Shown here one piece after another: positions 31,102 to 40,504 of a DNA stretch of 64,000 nucleotides. The DNA comes from Nocardiopsis mwathae. Lineage in GTDB: Bacteria > Actinomycetota > Actinomycetes > Streptosporangiales > Streptosporangiaceae. Below the pieces are notes generated by a model. The model had not been told where the DNA came from, made no database searches, and worked only from the letters and a program-made list of their open reading frames with translations. The translations under genes were made by a program, and so were the position numbers. The stretch covers positions 2,666,001 through 2,730,000 of the forward strand of contig NZ_JACHDS010000001.1 in NCBI RefSeq assembly GCF_014201195.1, written 5' to 3'. Each line of letters starts with the position of its first letter. Within the stretch, counting starts at the first letter, position 1.

Positions 31102-31743
31102 ATGACCACGACTCCTGTTGTCAAGCGATCAGCGGAGTCCGCGTCGTCCAAGCCGAAGGGGGTCACCTGGCCTGTCCCTCCTCCGGACGGCTACACCGCC
31201 GAAGACCTCGACCGGATTCCGGATCTCCCCCCCCACACAGAGCTCATCGACGGGAGTCTCGTCTTCGTGAGCCCCCAGAAGGTCTTCCATATGGTGACCA
31301 AGCACCTCTTGTTTGCGAGGCTGGACCAGGCCGTACCTGATCACCTGCTGGTCGCCGCCGAGGTCACCGTGACTCTGGGGAAGCGCCAGCGCCCTGAGCC
31401 GGATCTCCTCGTCCTCAAAGCCGACTACGAGAACGATCTGGATCAGTCCAACTACACGGCGGATGCGGTGGAGCTCGCCATCGAGATCGTGTCCCCTGAC
31501 TCGGAGGAGCGCGACCGAGAGAGGAAGCCTCAGCTCTACGCGGAGGCAGGGATCCCCCACTTCTGGCGGATCGAGAACGACGGGGGCAACCCTGTGGTCT
31601 ACGTCTACGAATTGGACCCAGCCACTAAGGCCTACGCCTTGACTGCAATCCACCGGGACCGGCTCAAGGTCACCGTCCCCTATGACATGGACATCGACAT
31701 CAGTGAAGTCACCCGCAGGGGCCGCGGGAGGACCGTTTCCTGA
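31102..31743 (+). CDS. Uma2 family (DUF820) PD-(D/E)XK nuclease-like protein
   Basis: 213 aa. ATG 31102 has GGAGG seven bases upstream. The core reads RPEPDLLVLK, then VELAIEIVSPDSEERDRERKPQLYAEAGIPHFWRIEN. This contains the acidic Asp, the E-x-VSP strand and the Lys of the Uma2 fold, with the family's typical YAEAGIPxFWxI. Uma2 proteins are widespread in actinobacteria and cyanobacteria, often in many copies, and their role is not settled; transposon- or defence-associated nuclease functions have been suggested. No partner is adjacent. Confidence 0.85.
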   Translation: MTTTPVVKRSAESASSKPKGVTWPVPPPDGYTAEDLDRIPDLPPHTELIDGSLVFVSPQKVFHMVTKHLLFARLDQAVPDHLLVAAEVTVTLGKRQRPEPDLLVLKADYENDLDQSNYTADAVELAIEIVSPDSEERDRERKPQLYAEAGIPHFWRIENDGGNPVVYVYELDPATKAYALTAIHRDRLKVTVPYDMDIDISEVTRRGRGRTVS

Positions 31744-32085
31744 TCGCGACCGCACGCAGCGGTCCCGCCCACCTCAGCCCCTCTTGGTCACGTCCGCGTA
31801 ACTTCTTCGGGGATCACTGGGGGGACAAACCCCCTACTCCCCCACATTTCATCGCGACCCCTCCGGTCCAGGCCCAACAGCGGGTAGCGTGACGTCAAAG
31901 CCCGCCGAAAACCGTGACCTCGGCTCGGGCGCGGCAGCGTCGACATCAGCCGCCCCCGAAATAACGTTCCGGGCATGAGTAACTCGGTTCCTGCGCCTGT
32001 TCAGGGGATGACCACGGGGCTGACCGCGGTTGGATACGGTACGTCCGCGAGAACGTGATCTTGGATACTCAGGGGGTGAAGCCGC
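31744..32085. other. Intergenic region before GH15
   Basis: 342 bp. A short G/C hairpin (GGGGG-ACAAA-CCCCC near 31820) may terminate the Uma2 gene. I see no gene. Confidence 0.4.
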
Positions 32086-33879
32086 GTGTCAGGCTGGATT
32101 GAAGACTACGCGCTGATCGGCGACATGGAGACCGCCGCGCTGGTCGGGCGCGACGGCTCCATCGACTGGCTGTGCCTCCCCCACTTCGATTCGCCCGCGT
32201 GCTTCGCGGCCATCCTCGGCGACGAGCAGAACGGCAACTGGTGGATCCGCCCCGCCAGCGGGGGGACCCACGCGACGCGCCGCCGCTACCGGCACGAGAC
32301 GCTCATTCTGGAGAGCGACTGGGACACCCCGGAGGGCAGCGTCCGGGTCATCGACTTCATGCCGCCGCGCGGCGGCGCCCCGCACATCGTCCGCATCGTC
32401 GTCGGCCTGCGCGGCACGGTGCGGATGAGCACCGCGCTGCGCCTCCGCTTCGACTACGGCAACGTCGTCCCCTGGATCCGCCGCAACGGCACCGAACTCG
32501 TCGCGGTCGCCGGCCCCGACTCCGTCTGGCTCAGCTCGCCGGTCCCGATGGAGGGCCACAACTTCTCCCACGACGCGTCCTTCACCGTCAGCGAGGGACA
32601 GCGGGTCCCCTTCGTCATGACCTGGCACCCCTCGCAGACCGAGGAGTCCGACCACCTCGACGCCGAGAAAGCGCTCTCCCGCACCGAGCGCTTCTGGCGG
32701 AGCTGGGTGGAGCAGTGCTCCTACGAGGGCGACTACCGCGACAGCGTGGTCCGCTCGCTCATCACGCTCAAGGCCCTGACCTACCGCCCGACCGGCGGCA
32801 TCGTCGCCGCGCCCACCACCTCCCTTCCCGAGGAGATCGGCGGGGTCCGCAACTGGGACTACCGCTACTGCTGGCTGCGCGACGCCACCATCACCTTGGA
32901 GGCGCTGATCCGCAGCGGCTACAGCGACGAGGCGAACGCGTGGCGCGAGTGGCTCGTGCGCGCGGTCGCCGGGGAGCCGCAGCACATGCAGATCATGTAC
33001 GGGGTGCGCGGCGAGCGGCGGCTCGCCGAATGGGAGGCCGACTGGCTGCCCGGCTACGAGAACTCACGCCCGGTGCGCATCGGCAATGCGGCCGTGGGCC
33101 AGTACCAACTCGACGTCTACGGCGAGGTCATGGACGTCCTGCACCTCGCCCGCACCTCCGGGCTGCACGCGGGTGAGCACGTGTGGGGCCTGCAGCGGTC
33201 CCTGGTGAACTACCTCGAATGGTGCTGGGACGAACCGGACGAGGGCCTGTGGGAAGTCCGCGGCCCCCGCCAGCACTTCGTGCACTCCAAGGTGATGGCC
33301 TGGGTCGCCGCCGACCGCGCCGTCCGCGCGATCGAGGAGTTCGGCAAGGAGGGCCCGATCGAGCGGTGGAAGGCGCTGCGCGAGACCATCCACGCCGAGG
33401 TGTGCGAATACGGCTACGACTCCCGGCGCAACACCTTCACCCAGTACTACGGCAGCAAGGAGCTCGACGCCGCGCTGCTGCTCCTGCCGGAGATGGGGTT
33501 CCTGCCCTACGACGACCCCCGCATCATCGGCACCATCGAGGCCATCCGCGACGACCTGATGATCGACGGCTTCGTGATGCGGTACCACACCGACCGCGAG
33601 GACGCCGCCGACAAGCTGCCCGGCGACGAGGGCGCGTTCCTCGCGTGCAGCTTCTGGATGGCCAACGCGCTGCTGTCCATCGGACGGGAGAAGGAGGCGC
33701 GCGACCTCTTCGACCGACTGCTGTCGCTGCGCAACGACGTCGGCCTGCTCGCCGAGGAGTTCGATCCGAAGCAGGGACGCCAGGTGGGCAACTTCCCGCA
33801 GGCGTTCAGCCACGTGCCCCTGGTGACGACCGCGCTCAACCTCTCCCGCCACGACGGCCACCGCCGCGGCGGCAACTGA
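32086..33879 (+). CDS. Glycoside hydrolase family 15 (trehalase/glucoamylase type)
   Basis: 597 aa from GTG 32086. The N-terminal beta-sandwich domain opens with IEDYALIGDMETAALVGRDGSIDWLCLPHFDSPACF, diagnostic of bacterial GH15 proteins of trehalase/glucoamylase type. The (alpha/alpha)6 barrel has GGVRNWDYRYCWLRDATITLEAL and a second catalytic region EGLWEVRGPRQHFVHSKVMAWVAADRA, giving the two acids. No signal peptide, so it is cytoplasmic. Actinobacterial members hydrolyse trehalose; some have other alpha-glucosidic substrates. Stands alone here. Confidence 0.9.
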   Translation: MSGWIEDYALIGDMETAALVGRDGSIDWLCLPHFDSPACFAAILGDEQNGNWWIRPASGGTHATRRRYRHETLILESDWDTPEGSVRVIDFMPPRGGAPHIVRIVVGLRGTVRMSTALRLRFDYGNVVPWIRRNGTELVAVAGPDSVWLSSPVPMEGHNFSHDASFTVSEGQRVPFVMTWHPSQTEESDHLDAEKALSRTERFWRSWVEQCSYEGDYRDSVVRSLITLKALTYRPTGGIVAAPTTSLPEEIGGVRNWDYRYCWLRDATITLEALIRSGYSDEANAWREWLVRAVAGEPQHMQIMYGVRGERRLAEWEADWLPGYENSRPVRIGNAAVGQYQLDVYGEVMDVLHLARTSGLHAGEHVWGLQRSLVNYLEWCWDEPDEGLWEVRGPRQHFVHSKVMAWVAADRAVRAIEEFGKEGPIERWKALRETIHAEVCEYGYDSRRNTFTQYYGSKELDAALLLLPEMGFLPYDDPRIIGTIEAIRDDLMIDGFVMRYHTDREDAADKLPGDEGAFLACSFWMANALLSIGREKEARDLFDRLLSLRNDVGLLAEEFDPKQGRQVGNFPQAFSHVPLVTTALNLSRHDGHRRGGN

Positions 33880-34102
33880 CCGGGTCACGACACGGCAGTG
33901 CACCGCACGGCACCGCACGGCACTGCATGGAACTACACGGCACTCCACGGCGGGCCGCCCGCCCCTCCCATCCCCGCACGGCCGCCGGCCCTTCGAGGCG
34001 ACCCCGCCCTTTCACCTCCTCCCTCTCACCCCACCCCCAACCTCAGGTCACGCCCGGCGTTGCGCGTAGGAGGGGCGCATCCCCAACGGATAGGACGGCG
34101 TC

Positions 34103-34819
34103 ATGCAGGACCTGTCCGTCCAAGGGTGGGAGCAGCTTGCGGCGCTGCTCCTCGCGCTCGTCCTGTGCTCCCTGATCGGCCTGGAGCGCCAGTTCCGGCA
34201 GAAGAGCGCCGGGCTGCGCACGCACACGCTGGTCGGGCTCGGCGCCGCACTGTTCATCGTCGTGGGCAAGTACGGCTTCGGCGACGTGCTGACCAGGCCG
34301 GACGTGGTGCTCGACCCGTCGCGTGTCGCCGCCCAGATCGTCTCGGGCGTCGGCTTCATCGGCGCCGGCCTGGTCTTCGTCCGCCGGGACATCGTGCGCG
34401 GGCTGACCACGGCGGCGGCGGTGTGGCTGTCGGCGGCCGTCGGCACCGCGGCCGGAGCCGGACTCTGGGTCGTCGCGATCGCGGTGACCACCGCCTACTT
34501 CGTGGTCGCCTTCTGCTACCCGTGGATCCTGCGGTGGGGGGCGCAGGCCCAGCCGGCCACCTCGCTGATCCACGTCGGCTACGAGGGCGGGCGCGGGGTA
34601 CTGCGGTCGATCGTCACCCAGGCCACCCGGAGCGGTTTCGTCATCCAGGCCGTGCGCAGCCAGCGCGCCGAAGACGGGCGCCCCGGCCCGGCCGTCATCG
34701 ACTTAGTGATGCGGGTCCAGGGCAAGGGCGACGTCAACGAGCTGGCCGCGGACCTGTGGGAGACCCCGGGGGTCCACCGCATCGACGTCGGCCCCGATGA
34801 GGAGGACGTCCAGGAGTAG
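34103..34819 (+). CDS. MgtC/SapB family membrane protein
   Basis: 238 aa. Four transmembrane segments lie in the first 140 residues, with [41 protein letters not shown] and [17 protein letters not shown], the three conserved MgtC blocks. The C-terminal 90 residues form an ACT-like soluble domain ([18 protein letters not shown]). MgtC proteins modulate ATP synthase or magnesium adaptation; the actual role in this organism is unknown. Confidence 0.88.
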   Translation: MQDLSVQGWEQLAALLLALVLCSLIGLERQFRQKSAGLRTHTLVGLGAALFIVVGKYGFGDVLTRPDVVLDPSRVAAQIVSGVGFIGAGLVFVRRDIVRGLTTAAAVWLSAAVGTAAGAGLWVVAIAVTTAYFVVAFCYPWILRWGAQAQPATSLIHVGYEGGRGVLRSIVTQATRSGFVIQAVRSQRAEDGRPGPAVIDLVMRVQGKGDVNELAADLWETPGVHRIDVGPDEEDVQE

Positions 34820-35036
34820 CTGTACTGCCCTGCGTCAACGGCGCCGGCCCCGGGGAGAGTCGGCGCGGCGGCTTCCCGTCGAGAAGCCGCCGCAGACGAT
34901 CGGCCTCCTCCAGGGCCCGCGTTCCGCGTTCGGGAAAGACGGCGACGCAATCGGCCCTGGGCGAACCGCCCAGCAGTACGAACCGGCCCGTCGTTGCCCC
35001 ATGAACCGCCGCCGCGACGGAAGCGGGCTCCGGCAC

Positions 35037-35096
<60 letters not shown>

Positions 35097-35184
35097 CAGG
35101 TGGAGTCCAGCATGCCGGGCGGTGACCTCGGACCGGCCGCTGCCGCCGATCGGCCCTGCCTTCCCCCATCCCGTGCAACCCGCC

Positions 35185-35236
35185 TTGACATATCGTTTTT
35201 CGATACTATCGTTTCTCGATAACATCGATAAACGAT
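35185..35236 (+). promoter_or_regulatory. Promoter with three phased ATCG-N5-CGAT operators
   Basis: TTGACA (35185-35190) is a consensus -35 box. Three 13-bp palindromes, ATCGTTTTTCGAT (35192), ATCGTTTCTCGAT (35208) and ATCGATAAACGAT (35224), repeat every 16 bp and cover the rest of the promoter. The XRE protein encoded second in the operon is the likely binder, giving autorepression. Confidence 0.75.
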
Positions 35237-35252
35237 ATGCCGAGGAACGCTG

Positions 35253-35885
35253 ATGACCACGCCATCCGAACAACACCCGAAGACTTGGCTCGGCCCGCTG
35301 GAGGCCGTCGCCAGGCTCGCCACCCTGGGCTGCGGATTGCTGCTCGCGATGCTCGTACTGCTGGGCGGAGCCACCGTCACCGGCCTGATCCCCTATGCCC
35401 TGGGTGTCGAGGCCCATGTTCCCGCGAGCCAGATCGACGGCCTGCGCGCCGATCCCGGCGCGCTCGCGCCCGGTGTCGCCTTCGACGGCGACGTCGGCCT
35501 CACCCTGACCGGCGCCACCTCCGGACAGGTCGCGCTGTCCATGCTCCCCACCGTGTCAGCGCTGCTGTTCGTGCTCGCCGGGGCGACCATCCTCCGCCAG
35601 GCGCTCCGCTCGGCCATGGTTGAGGGACCGTTCACCATCGGAGTCGCCGACCGGCTGCGCCGACTGGGCCAGCTCGCTGTCATCGGCGGCCTGGTCCATG
35701 CCCTCATCGTTACCGTCACGGACGCGCTGCTGTTCACGACCGTCCTGCCGAGCGGCCACGACGGCATCGCGTGGTCGTTCAACTTCCCGGCGCCCACGAT
35801 CGTTTTCGGATTCGGCATGCTGGCCGTCTCCGAGATCGTCCGGCACGGCGTGCACCTGCGCGAGGAAGTGGAGGGAACGGTCTGA
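35253..35885 (+). CDS. DUF2975 membrane protein
   Basis: 210 aa; ATG 35253 with GAGGAA upstream. Four transmembrane helices: LATLGCGLLLAMLVLLGGATV near 23-43, MLPTVSALLFVLAGATILR near 96-114, GQLAVIGGLVHALIVTVTDALLF, and FNFPAPTIVFGFGMLAVSEIV. The pattern FxxGVADRLRRLGQLAVIGG and the final FGFGMLAVSEIVRHG match DUF2975. In this family the membrane protein is nearly always paired with the small XRE regulator that follows here. Function unknown, perhaps sensing a membrane signal. Confidence 0.85.
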   Translation: MTTPSEQHPKTWLGPLEAVARLATLGCGLLLAMLVLLGGATVTGLIPYALGVEAHVPASQIDGLRADPGALAPGVAFDGDVGLTLTGATSGQVALSMLPTVSALLFVLAGATILRQALRSAMVEGPFTIGVADRLRRLGQLAVIGGLVHALIVTVTDALLFTTVLPSGHDGIAWSFNFPAPTIVFGFGMLAVSEIVRHGVHLREEVEGTV

Positions 35886-36145
35886 TGGCTGCCGCTGGGA
35901 GCGCTGAGAGCGGTGAATCGTCAGCTCAGAACATCGTCATCCGGCTCGACGACATTCTGGCGGACCGGGGGATGACCCTGGCCGAACTCGCCCGGCGGGT
36001 GGACGTGACCGTCGTCAACCTGTCCGTGCTGAAGAACGGCCGAGCCAAGGCGATCCGCTTCTCCACCCTGGCCCGGATCTGCGAGGCGCTCGACTGCCAA
36101 CCCGGCGAGCTCATCGAGCATCGGAAGCAGGCCGAGGATCGTTGA
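35885..36145 (+). CDS. XRE regulator of the YozG type, paired with DUF2975
   Basis: 86 aa. ATG 35885 overlaps the DUF2975 stop as TGATG. IVIRLDDILADRGMTLAELARRVDVTVVNLSVLKNGRAKAIRFSTLARICEALDCQPGELIE is a complete YozG-like helix-turn-helix domain with little else. It probably represses its own operon through the phased ATCG-N5-CGAT sites. The membrane partner may relieve repression. Confidence 0.85.
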   Translation: MAAAGSAESGESSAQNIVIRLDDILADRGMTLAELARRVDVTVVNLSVLKNGRAKAIRFSTLARICEALDCQPGELIEHRKQAEDR

Positions 36146-36165
36146 TCTCGCCGCACAGGCGGAAA

Positions 36166-36207
36166 CCTACACCTACACCCACACTCGCACTCGCACTCGC
36201 ACTCGCA
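36166..36207. repeat. Degenerate hexanucleotide repeat
   Basis: Seven hexamers in phase: CCTACA twice, CCCACA once, CTCGCA four times. It lies 20 bp after the XRE stop, so hexamer tracts flank the DUF2975 operon on both sides. Confidence 0.85.
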
Positions 36208-36353
36208 CCGAAGACGTCGAACATCGCCGCCGTCATTACGATGAGCGTGTCCGGTTCGCTCTGATCCACAGCGGACCGGGTGATCCGATCCGCGCTGGAT
36301 CCGCACGCCGAAGGCGCCCGAGTTGTCGCCGTCCACCGCTAGGGTTCTGAACC

Positions 36354-37028
36354 ATGTCGGGACGACCTTTGAACGAGATCATGGACGCCGGTTGGGCCAA
36401 GGCGCTGGAGCCGGTAGCCGACCGGATCACCGAGATGGGCGAGTTCCTCCGCAGGGAGGTCGCCGAGGGGCGCACGTACCTGCCCTCGGGGGAGAACGTG
36501 CTGCGGGCGTTCCAGCAGCCCTTCGACGACGTGCGGGTACTGCTGGTGGGCCAGGACCCCTACCCCACCCCCGGGCACGCCATCGGCCTGAGCTTCGCCG
36601 TCGCTCCGGAGGTGAAACTGCCGGGCAGCCTGCGCAACATCTACAAGGAGTACACCGAGGACCTGGGGCTGCCCATGCCGTCCAACGGTGACCTCACCCC
36701 CTGGACCGGGCAGGGCGTGCTGCTGCTCAACCGAGCTCTGACGGTGATGCCGGGCAAGCCCGCCTCGCACCGCGGCAAGGGCTGGGAAGAGGTCACCGAG
36801 CAGGCGATCCGGGCACTCGCGGAGCGCGGCAAGCCGATGGTGGCCATCCTGTGGGGCCGCGACGCCCGCAACCTCCGCCCCCTGATGCCGGGCGTCCCGT
36901 GCGTCGAGTCCCCCCACCCGAGCCCGATGTCGGCGAAGTACGGCTTCTTCGGCTCCCGCCCGTTCAGCCGCGCCAACGCCCTCCTCCAGGAGCAGGGCGC
37001 CGACCCGGTCGACTGGACTCTTCCCTAG
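36354..37028 (+). CDS. ung: Uracil-DNA glycosylase, family 1
   Basis: 224 aa. The catalytic water-activating loop GQDPYP is near residue 66, FAV and the uracil-binding LLLNRALTV follow, and the DNA-intercalation loop is SPHPSPMS near 188-195. These mark a full family-1 UDG, which removes uracil from DNA after cytosine deamination or dUTP misincorporation. The start ATG 36354 fits the usual length. Single gene. Confidence 0.95.
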   Translation: MSGRPLNEIMDAGWAKALEPVADRITEMGEFLRREVAEGRTYLPSGENVLRAFQQPFDDVRVLLVGQDPYPTPGHAIGLSFAVAPEVKLPGSLRNIYKEYTEDLGLPMPSNGDLTPWTGQGVLLLNRALTVMPGKPASHRGKGWEEVTEQAIRALAERGKPMVAILWGRDARNLRPLMPGVPCVESPHPSPMSAKYGFFGSRPFSRANALLQEQGADPVDWTLP

Positions 37029-37122
37029 GCTCTCTCCCTCGGGGTGGTTGAGGGCATGCCGTTATCCCCGTCGGGAAAGGGATCCCAGCAGGGTCCGCGC
37101 CCAGGGCACAGAGGTCGGCTGT

Positions 37123-38547
37123 TCATGGGGATAGTGGGTCGCCGTCGGTCCCGGTGTCCTCGGCTGTCAGCTGCTGGCCGTGCTCTGGGCGCTGGTGCCG
37201 GGGGATGCCTGGTGGCGCCGAGCCTGATAGCGGCCGGGACTTCGGGTTCGGGAACGGGTCAGGCCTCTTACCCCCTCGCCTGGGGCGGGGCCGCTGCTCC
37301 CATCCGCGCTCTCGCGCCCGGCGGTGCTCCTTCTCCAGGTTGTGGTACCGGCACAACGGCTGCGCGTTGTCCAGGTCCGAAGCCCCTCCGTCCCACCAGG
37401 CCAGCCTGTGGTCGACCTGGCACCAGGCGATGGGGCGGTCGCACCCGCCCTCCCACGCACACGTCTGGCGCTGGGCCATCAGCGCGGTGCGCACCTCGGG
37501 GGAGAACAGCCGCCGCGACCGCCCCACATCCAGCGGCCTGCCGTCCAATGGATCGCTCACCACCCGGGTGAGCTGGCAGTCGTTGGTGTGCGCGCGGGCG
37601 GCGGAGGCCGGCCACAGGGTGCCGTACTCGCTGACCGCCGGAGCCGCCCCCTCCTTACCCTGGAGGGTGTCCAGCCCCACCACCACACTCACCGGGGCAG
37701 CACCGGCCCGGCGCAGGGGTGCGGCCTCTGCGGGCAGGGCCACCACAGTGGAGCACACGTCCACCAGGGCATCATGCATCCGCTGGGCCGCGGTGCGCTC
37801 CTCCCGCTCACCCGGCGGGGCCAGGAAGGCGTCCAATGCGCCACGCAGCGCGTCCCCGCTCGCCTCGTCGCCCCAGGCCTCCAGGTGGAAGGACCCGTTA
37901 ACCCCCCGGCTCAGCACCGCGCCCCGCCCGGCGTAGCGGTCCTGGTACTCCTTCTCATGTAGGGCCGGGTTGCTCATGTAGCGCAGCCGACGCCCGGTCC
38001 GGTTCACAGCGGCCACCGTGGCCGAAGGATCCACCGCCAGCTCCAGCAGCGACTCCTGTGCTTTGAGCGCGAAGGCCTGGGTATCGGGCCACTCCGCCTG
38101 GGAGCGGCAGGCCAGTCCCTCGTTGACCCAGTGGCAGATCCGCTCGAAACGGGCCAGGGGGATCTCCCCTGAGGCATAGGCGCGTTCGGATTCCTCCAGG
38201 TGCACCGGACGGTGTGCCAGCGAGGCCAGCTGGGCGGCCTCCGAGGGGGACCGGTCGGCGGTGTGCTGCAGCCAGTGCGACAGTGACGACTGCCCCGACC
38301 CCACCAAACCACCGCACGCCTGGAACAACGCGGCAACATCCGCGCATGCCAGCTTCACCTCGTCCAGCGCCCGCAGCACACCGATGAGGTCCTCGCCCAG
38401 GGCATGCTCGGCCCCGGGCTGGATGTCGTCCTCGGCTACTGCCCGCACTAGCTGCGCGGCCCGGCGCAGAGACGCCGCAGCCTCACCCAGGCCACCCCCG
38501 CAGGGCGGAAGGGAGGCCCCACCGGCGGACACGACCCCATCGCTCAT
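37123..38547 (-). CDS. DUF222 / HNH endonuclease protein
   Basis: 474 aa. The N-terminal 300 residues are the helical DUF222 domain (LIGVLRALDEVKLACADVAALF, GSGQSSLSHWLQ, then a region with VNGSFHLEAWGDEASGDAL). The HNH nuclease motif is near the C-terminus: CAWEGGCDRPIAWCQVDHRLAWWDGGASDLDNAQPLCRYHNLEKEH, with the VDH catalytic histidine, the Asn and the final His. A Pro/Arg-rich tail follows. Such proteins (13E12-like repeats of mycobacteria) occur in many copies in actinobacteria and may be mobile or defence-related nucleases; the substrate is not known. Confidence 0.88.
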   Translation of the reverse strand: MSDGVVSAGGASLPPCGGGLGEAAASLRRAAQLVRAVAEDDIQPGAEHALGEDLIGVLRALDEVKLACADVAALFQACGGLVGSGQSSLSHWLQHTADRSPSEAAQLASLAHRPVHLEESERAYASGEIPLARFERICHWVNEGLACRSQAEWPDTQAFALKAQESLLELAVDPSATVAAVNRTGRRLRYMSNPALHEKEYQDRYAGRGAVLSRGVNGSFHLEAWGDEASGDALRGALDAFLAPPGEREERTAAQRMHDALVDVCSTVVALPAEAAPLRRAGAAPVSVVVGLDTLQGKEGAAPAVSEYGTLWPASAARAHTNDCQLTRVVSDPLDGRPLDVGRSRRLFSPEVRTALMAQRQTCAWEGGCDRPIAWCQVDHRLAWWDGGASDLDNAQPLCRYHNLEKEHRRARERGWEQRPRPRRGGKRPDPFPNPKSRPLSGSAPPGIPRHQRPEHGQQLTAEDTGTDGDPLSP

Positions 38548-38866
38548 GATCCAACGCTAGGAGCCCCGCAACCCCCATGTCATGGGAGATTTCGCGGCTG
38601 TGGATACGTTGCCCTCCGCGTATGCGCGGTGCCCTCGCACTCGGGCCGGCTCAGGGGTGCCGAAGCCGGTGGACCGACCGATGACCGGCTCCGGTCTACG
38701 GGGGCGTGGGAGGGGATCCGGCCTCATCGGAACCTCCGGGAGGCCGGGTGTCGACCAGCGCCACGGGAGTGCGCTTCCGGCCGGGGTTCGAACCGACCGC
38801 TTGGACATCGCTTGGTCTCGTTCCGTGCGCTGCCGGGGCCCTGTGGCCTCCGTGTGGCGGCAAGCG
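38548..38866. other. Intergenic region
   Basis: 319 bp between the DUF222-HNH gene and the end of the tautomerase pseudogene. It includes the HNH gene promoter. I see no further gene or repeat. Confidence 0.5.
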
Positions 38867-39277
38867 CTATATCTGGGCGGTGTCGGATCCCGAGCCGACC
38901 GCATACTGCGCGACCCCTTCACCGAGCGACCAGTCGATCGACTCGTTCTCGGTCACGGTGACGAACACGTTCCTCGGCTCGGTTCCCGCGTAGTCGTAGG
39001 CCAGCTCGGTGATCCGCCGGTACAGCGCCTGCTTCTGCTCCGGCGTACGCCCCGAGCGCATCGTCACGGCGACGTACACGATGCCATCGTCGCGGTGCAC
39101 CCCCAGCTAGTCGTCGTAGCGCAGCATGCCGCCCACCCCGTCGTGTCCCACCAGGACCTGGAAGCGGTCGTTGTGCGGGATGCCGATCGTCTCCGTCAGG
39201 GCGTCGTGCACGGCGCGGCCGAGCGCGTCGAGTCTGCCCCGGTCGGCCCCTATCTCATCGATACGGACGAATGGCAT
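38867..39277 (-). pseudogene. Tautomerase (4-OT/cis-CaaD superfamily) with internal amber codon
   Basis: One frame of 137 codons encodes MPFVRIDEIGADRGRLDALG, VHDALTETIGIPHNDRFQVL, GGMLRYDD, a TAG, then LGVHRDDGIVYVAVTMRSGR, EQKQALYRRITELAYDYAG, VFVTVTEN and DWSLGEGVAQY. The two halves together make one complete Tautomerase_2-type protein, including the N-terminal Pro-2 base. In relatives this point reads like D-x-x-Y-L-G, so a Tyr codon changed to TAG is likely. A sequencing error must be excluded. It is followed by a TetR gene two bases upstream. Confidence 0.8.
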
Positions 39278-39278
39278 G

Positions 39279-39869
39279 TCAGCGGTTCTCCTGTCCGGAC
39301 GGAGACCGTCGGGCGTCGCCGGTGAGCAGGCCGAGGGCTCCGTGGACGGCCCGGGCATGGACGTCGGCCGAGCCGGCGGCGCGGGCCAGCACGTAACCGC
39401 CCTGGAGCACGGCGACCAGAGCGGTGGCCGTGGCCTCGGGGTCCAGCCGGGGATCGAGCTCGCCGTTCGTGCGCCCATCCGCGAGCAGCCCGGCCAGGCG
39501 GTCGGTGAGCCAGGCGAAGGTCTCCTCGACGGGGCGACGCAGCTCCGGGTCGGCCATCACGTCAGGGTCCTGCGTGAGGCGGCCGACAGGGCAGCCCTTG
39601 AGTGCGTCCCGGTCCCGCCGCAGGTAAGCGGTGATGCGATCGACGACAGTGCCGGTGTCCGTGAACACTGCGTCGGCACTGTCCCGCATCTCCCGGGCGC
39701 TGCGGCTGATCGCGGCGAGTGCCAGGTCGGACTTGCCGCGGAAATGGTGGTACATGCTCCCCTGGCCGACGTCGGCGCGCTCCTGGATCGCCTTCGGGCT
39801 CGTTCCCGTGTAGCCCCGTTCCCACAGCAGCTCGCGGGTGCTGCTGATGAGTCGCTCCCTCGTGTCCAT
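39279..39869 (-). CDS. TetR-family regulator
   Basis: 196 aa; ATG 39869. The DNA-binding domain is MDTRERLISSTRELLWERGYTGTSPKAIQERADVGQGSMYHHFRGKSDL. The ligand domain has CPVGRLTQDPDV, typical of the TetR_C group that holds a CPxG motif. It lies one base before the tautomerase start, so the two form an operon, and a palindrome TACC-AGTA-GGTA stands just upstream. It probably represses the tautomerase operon in response to an electrophilic or aromatic compound. Confidence 0.88.
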   Translation of the reverse strand: MDTRERLISSTRELLWERGYTGTSPKAIQERADVGQGSMYHHFRGKSDLALAAISRSAREMRDSADAVFTDTGTVVDRITAYLRRDRDALKGCPVGRLTQDPDVMADPELRRPVEETFAWLTDRLAGLLADGRTNGELDPRLDPEATATALVAVLQGGYVLARAAGSADVHARAVHGALGLLTGDARRSPSGQENR

Positions 39870-39884
39870 GGCTATGATCGTACA

Positions 39885-39896
39885 TACCAGTAGGTA
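39885..39896. promoter_or_regulatory. Likely TetR operator
   Basis: TACCAGTAGGTA, a spaced palindrome 15 bp before the TetR start, within a longer TACATACC..GGTACA context. The position fits autorepression. Confidence 0.55.
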
Positions 39897-39964
39897 CAGA
39901 TCCCACGTGGCGGTGGCGACAGGTCGGGGAACCCCATCCCCCACCGCTCGGCCTCGTGGTTCGC

Positions 39965-40363
39965 TCAGTCTCCGGTGTCGCCCGCGGCGGCGAGTTCCGC
40001 GTCGCTGCGTTCGATGCAGAACTCGTTGCCCTCGGGGTCGGCCAGGACCACGAAGCCCTTGCCGTCGGCGGTTCGGTAGTCGGACAGGAACGTGGCGCCC
40101 AGCCCCAGGAGCCGGTCCATCTCGCCATCGCGCGTGTTCCCCTCGGGGCCGAGGTCGAGATGGATTCGGTTCTTCACCGTCTTGCCTTCTGGCACGCGCA
40201 AAAACAGCAGGCCCGGCTGCCCGGCCGGGGTGTCGATATACGCCTCCTCGGCCCCGGGCCCACATTCCGGATGCAGCGGCTCACCGATCACCTGACTCCA
40301 GAATCTCGCCAGCTCATAGGGGTCGGCACAGTCGATGGTGACATTGCGGATGGGCGACGGCAC
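39965..40363 (-). CDS. VOC (glyoxalase/bleomycin-resistance fold) protein
   Basis: 132 aa, GTG start at 40363. Two beta-alpha-beta-beta-beta modules: IRNVTIDCADPYELARFWSQVIGEP, then GLLFLRVPEG, RIHLDLG and FVVLADPEGNEFCIE. The H..D in the second module and the terminal E could bind a metal. This is the common actinobacterial VOC type (DPxxLAxFWxxVLG) with no assigned substrate. Confidence 0.85.
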   Translation of the reverse strand: MPSPIRNVTIDCADPYELARFWSQVIGEPLHPECGPGAEEAYIDTPAGQPGLLFLRVPEGKTVKNRIHLDLGPEGNTRDGEMDRLLGLGATFLSDYRTADGKGFVVLADPEGNEFCIERSDAELAAAGDTGD

Positions 40364-40504
40364 TGCGGCCCTCCGGTGCGATGCTTCGATTGTCGGAGCA
40401 TCCTCTCATAGTGGTTGTACAGAAAGCGGATTTGAGGCTCCAGCGCACCCCGTACTTCAATGGGGCGCGCGCCCCGTACACACCATGTGAGAGGCCCATC
40501 CTCG

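Noticed and set aside
33890-33960. Short CACGGCA-type repeats after the GH15 gene
   Set aside because: Irregular copies with no constant period; likely simple-sequence drift in GC-rich DNA.
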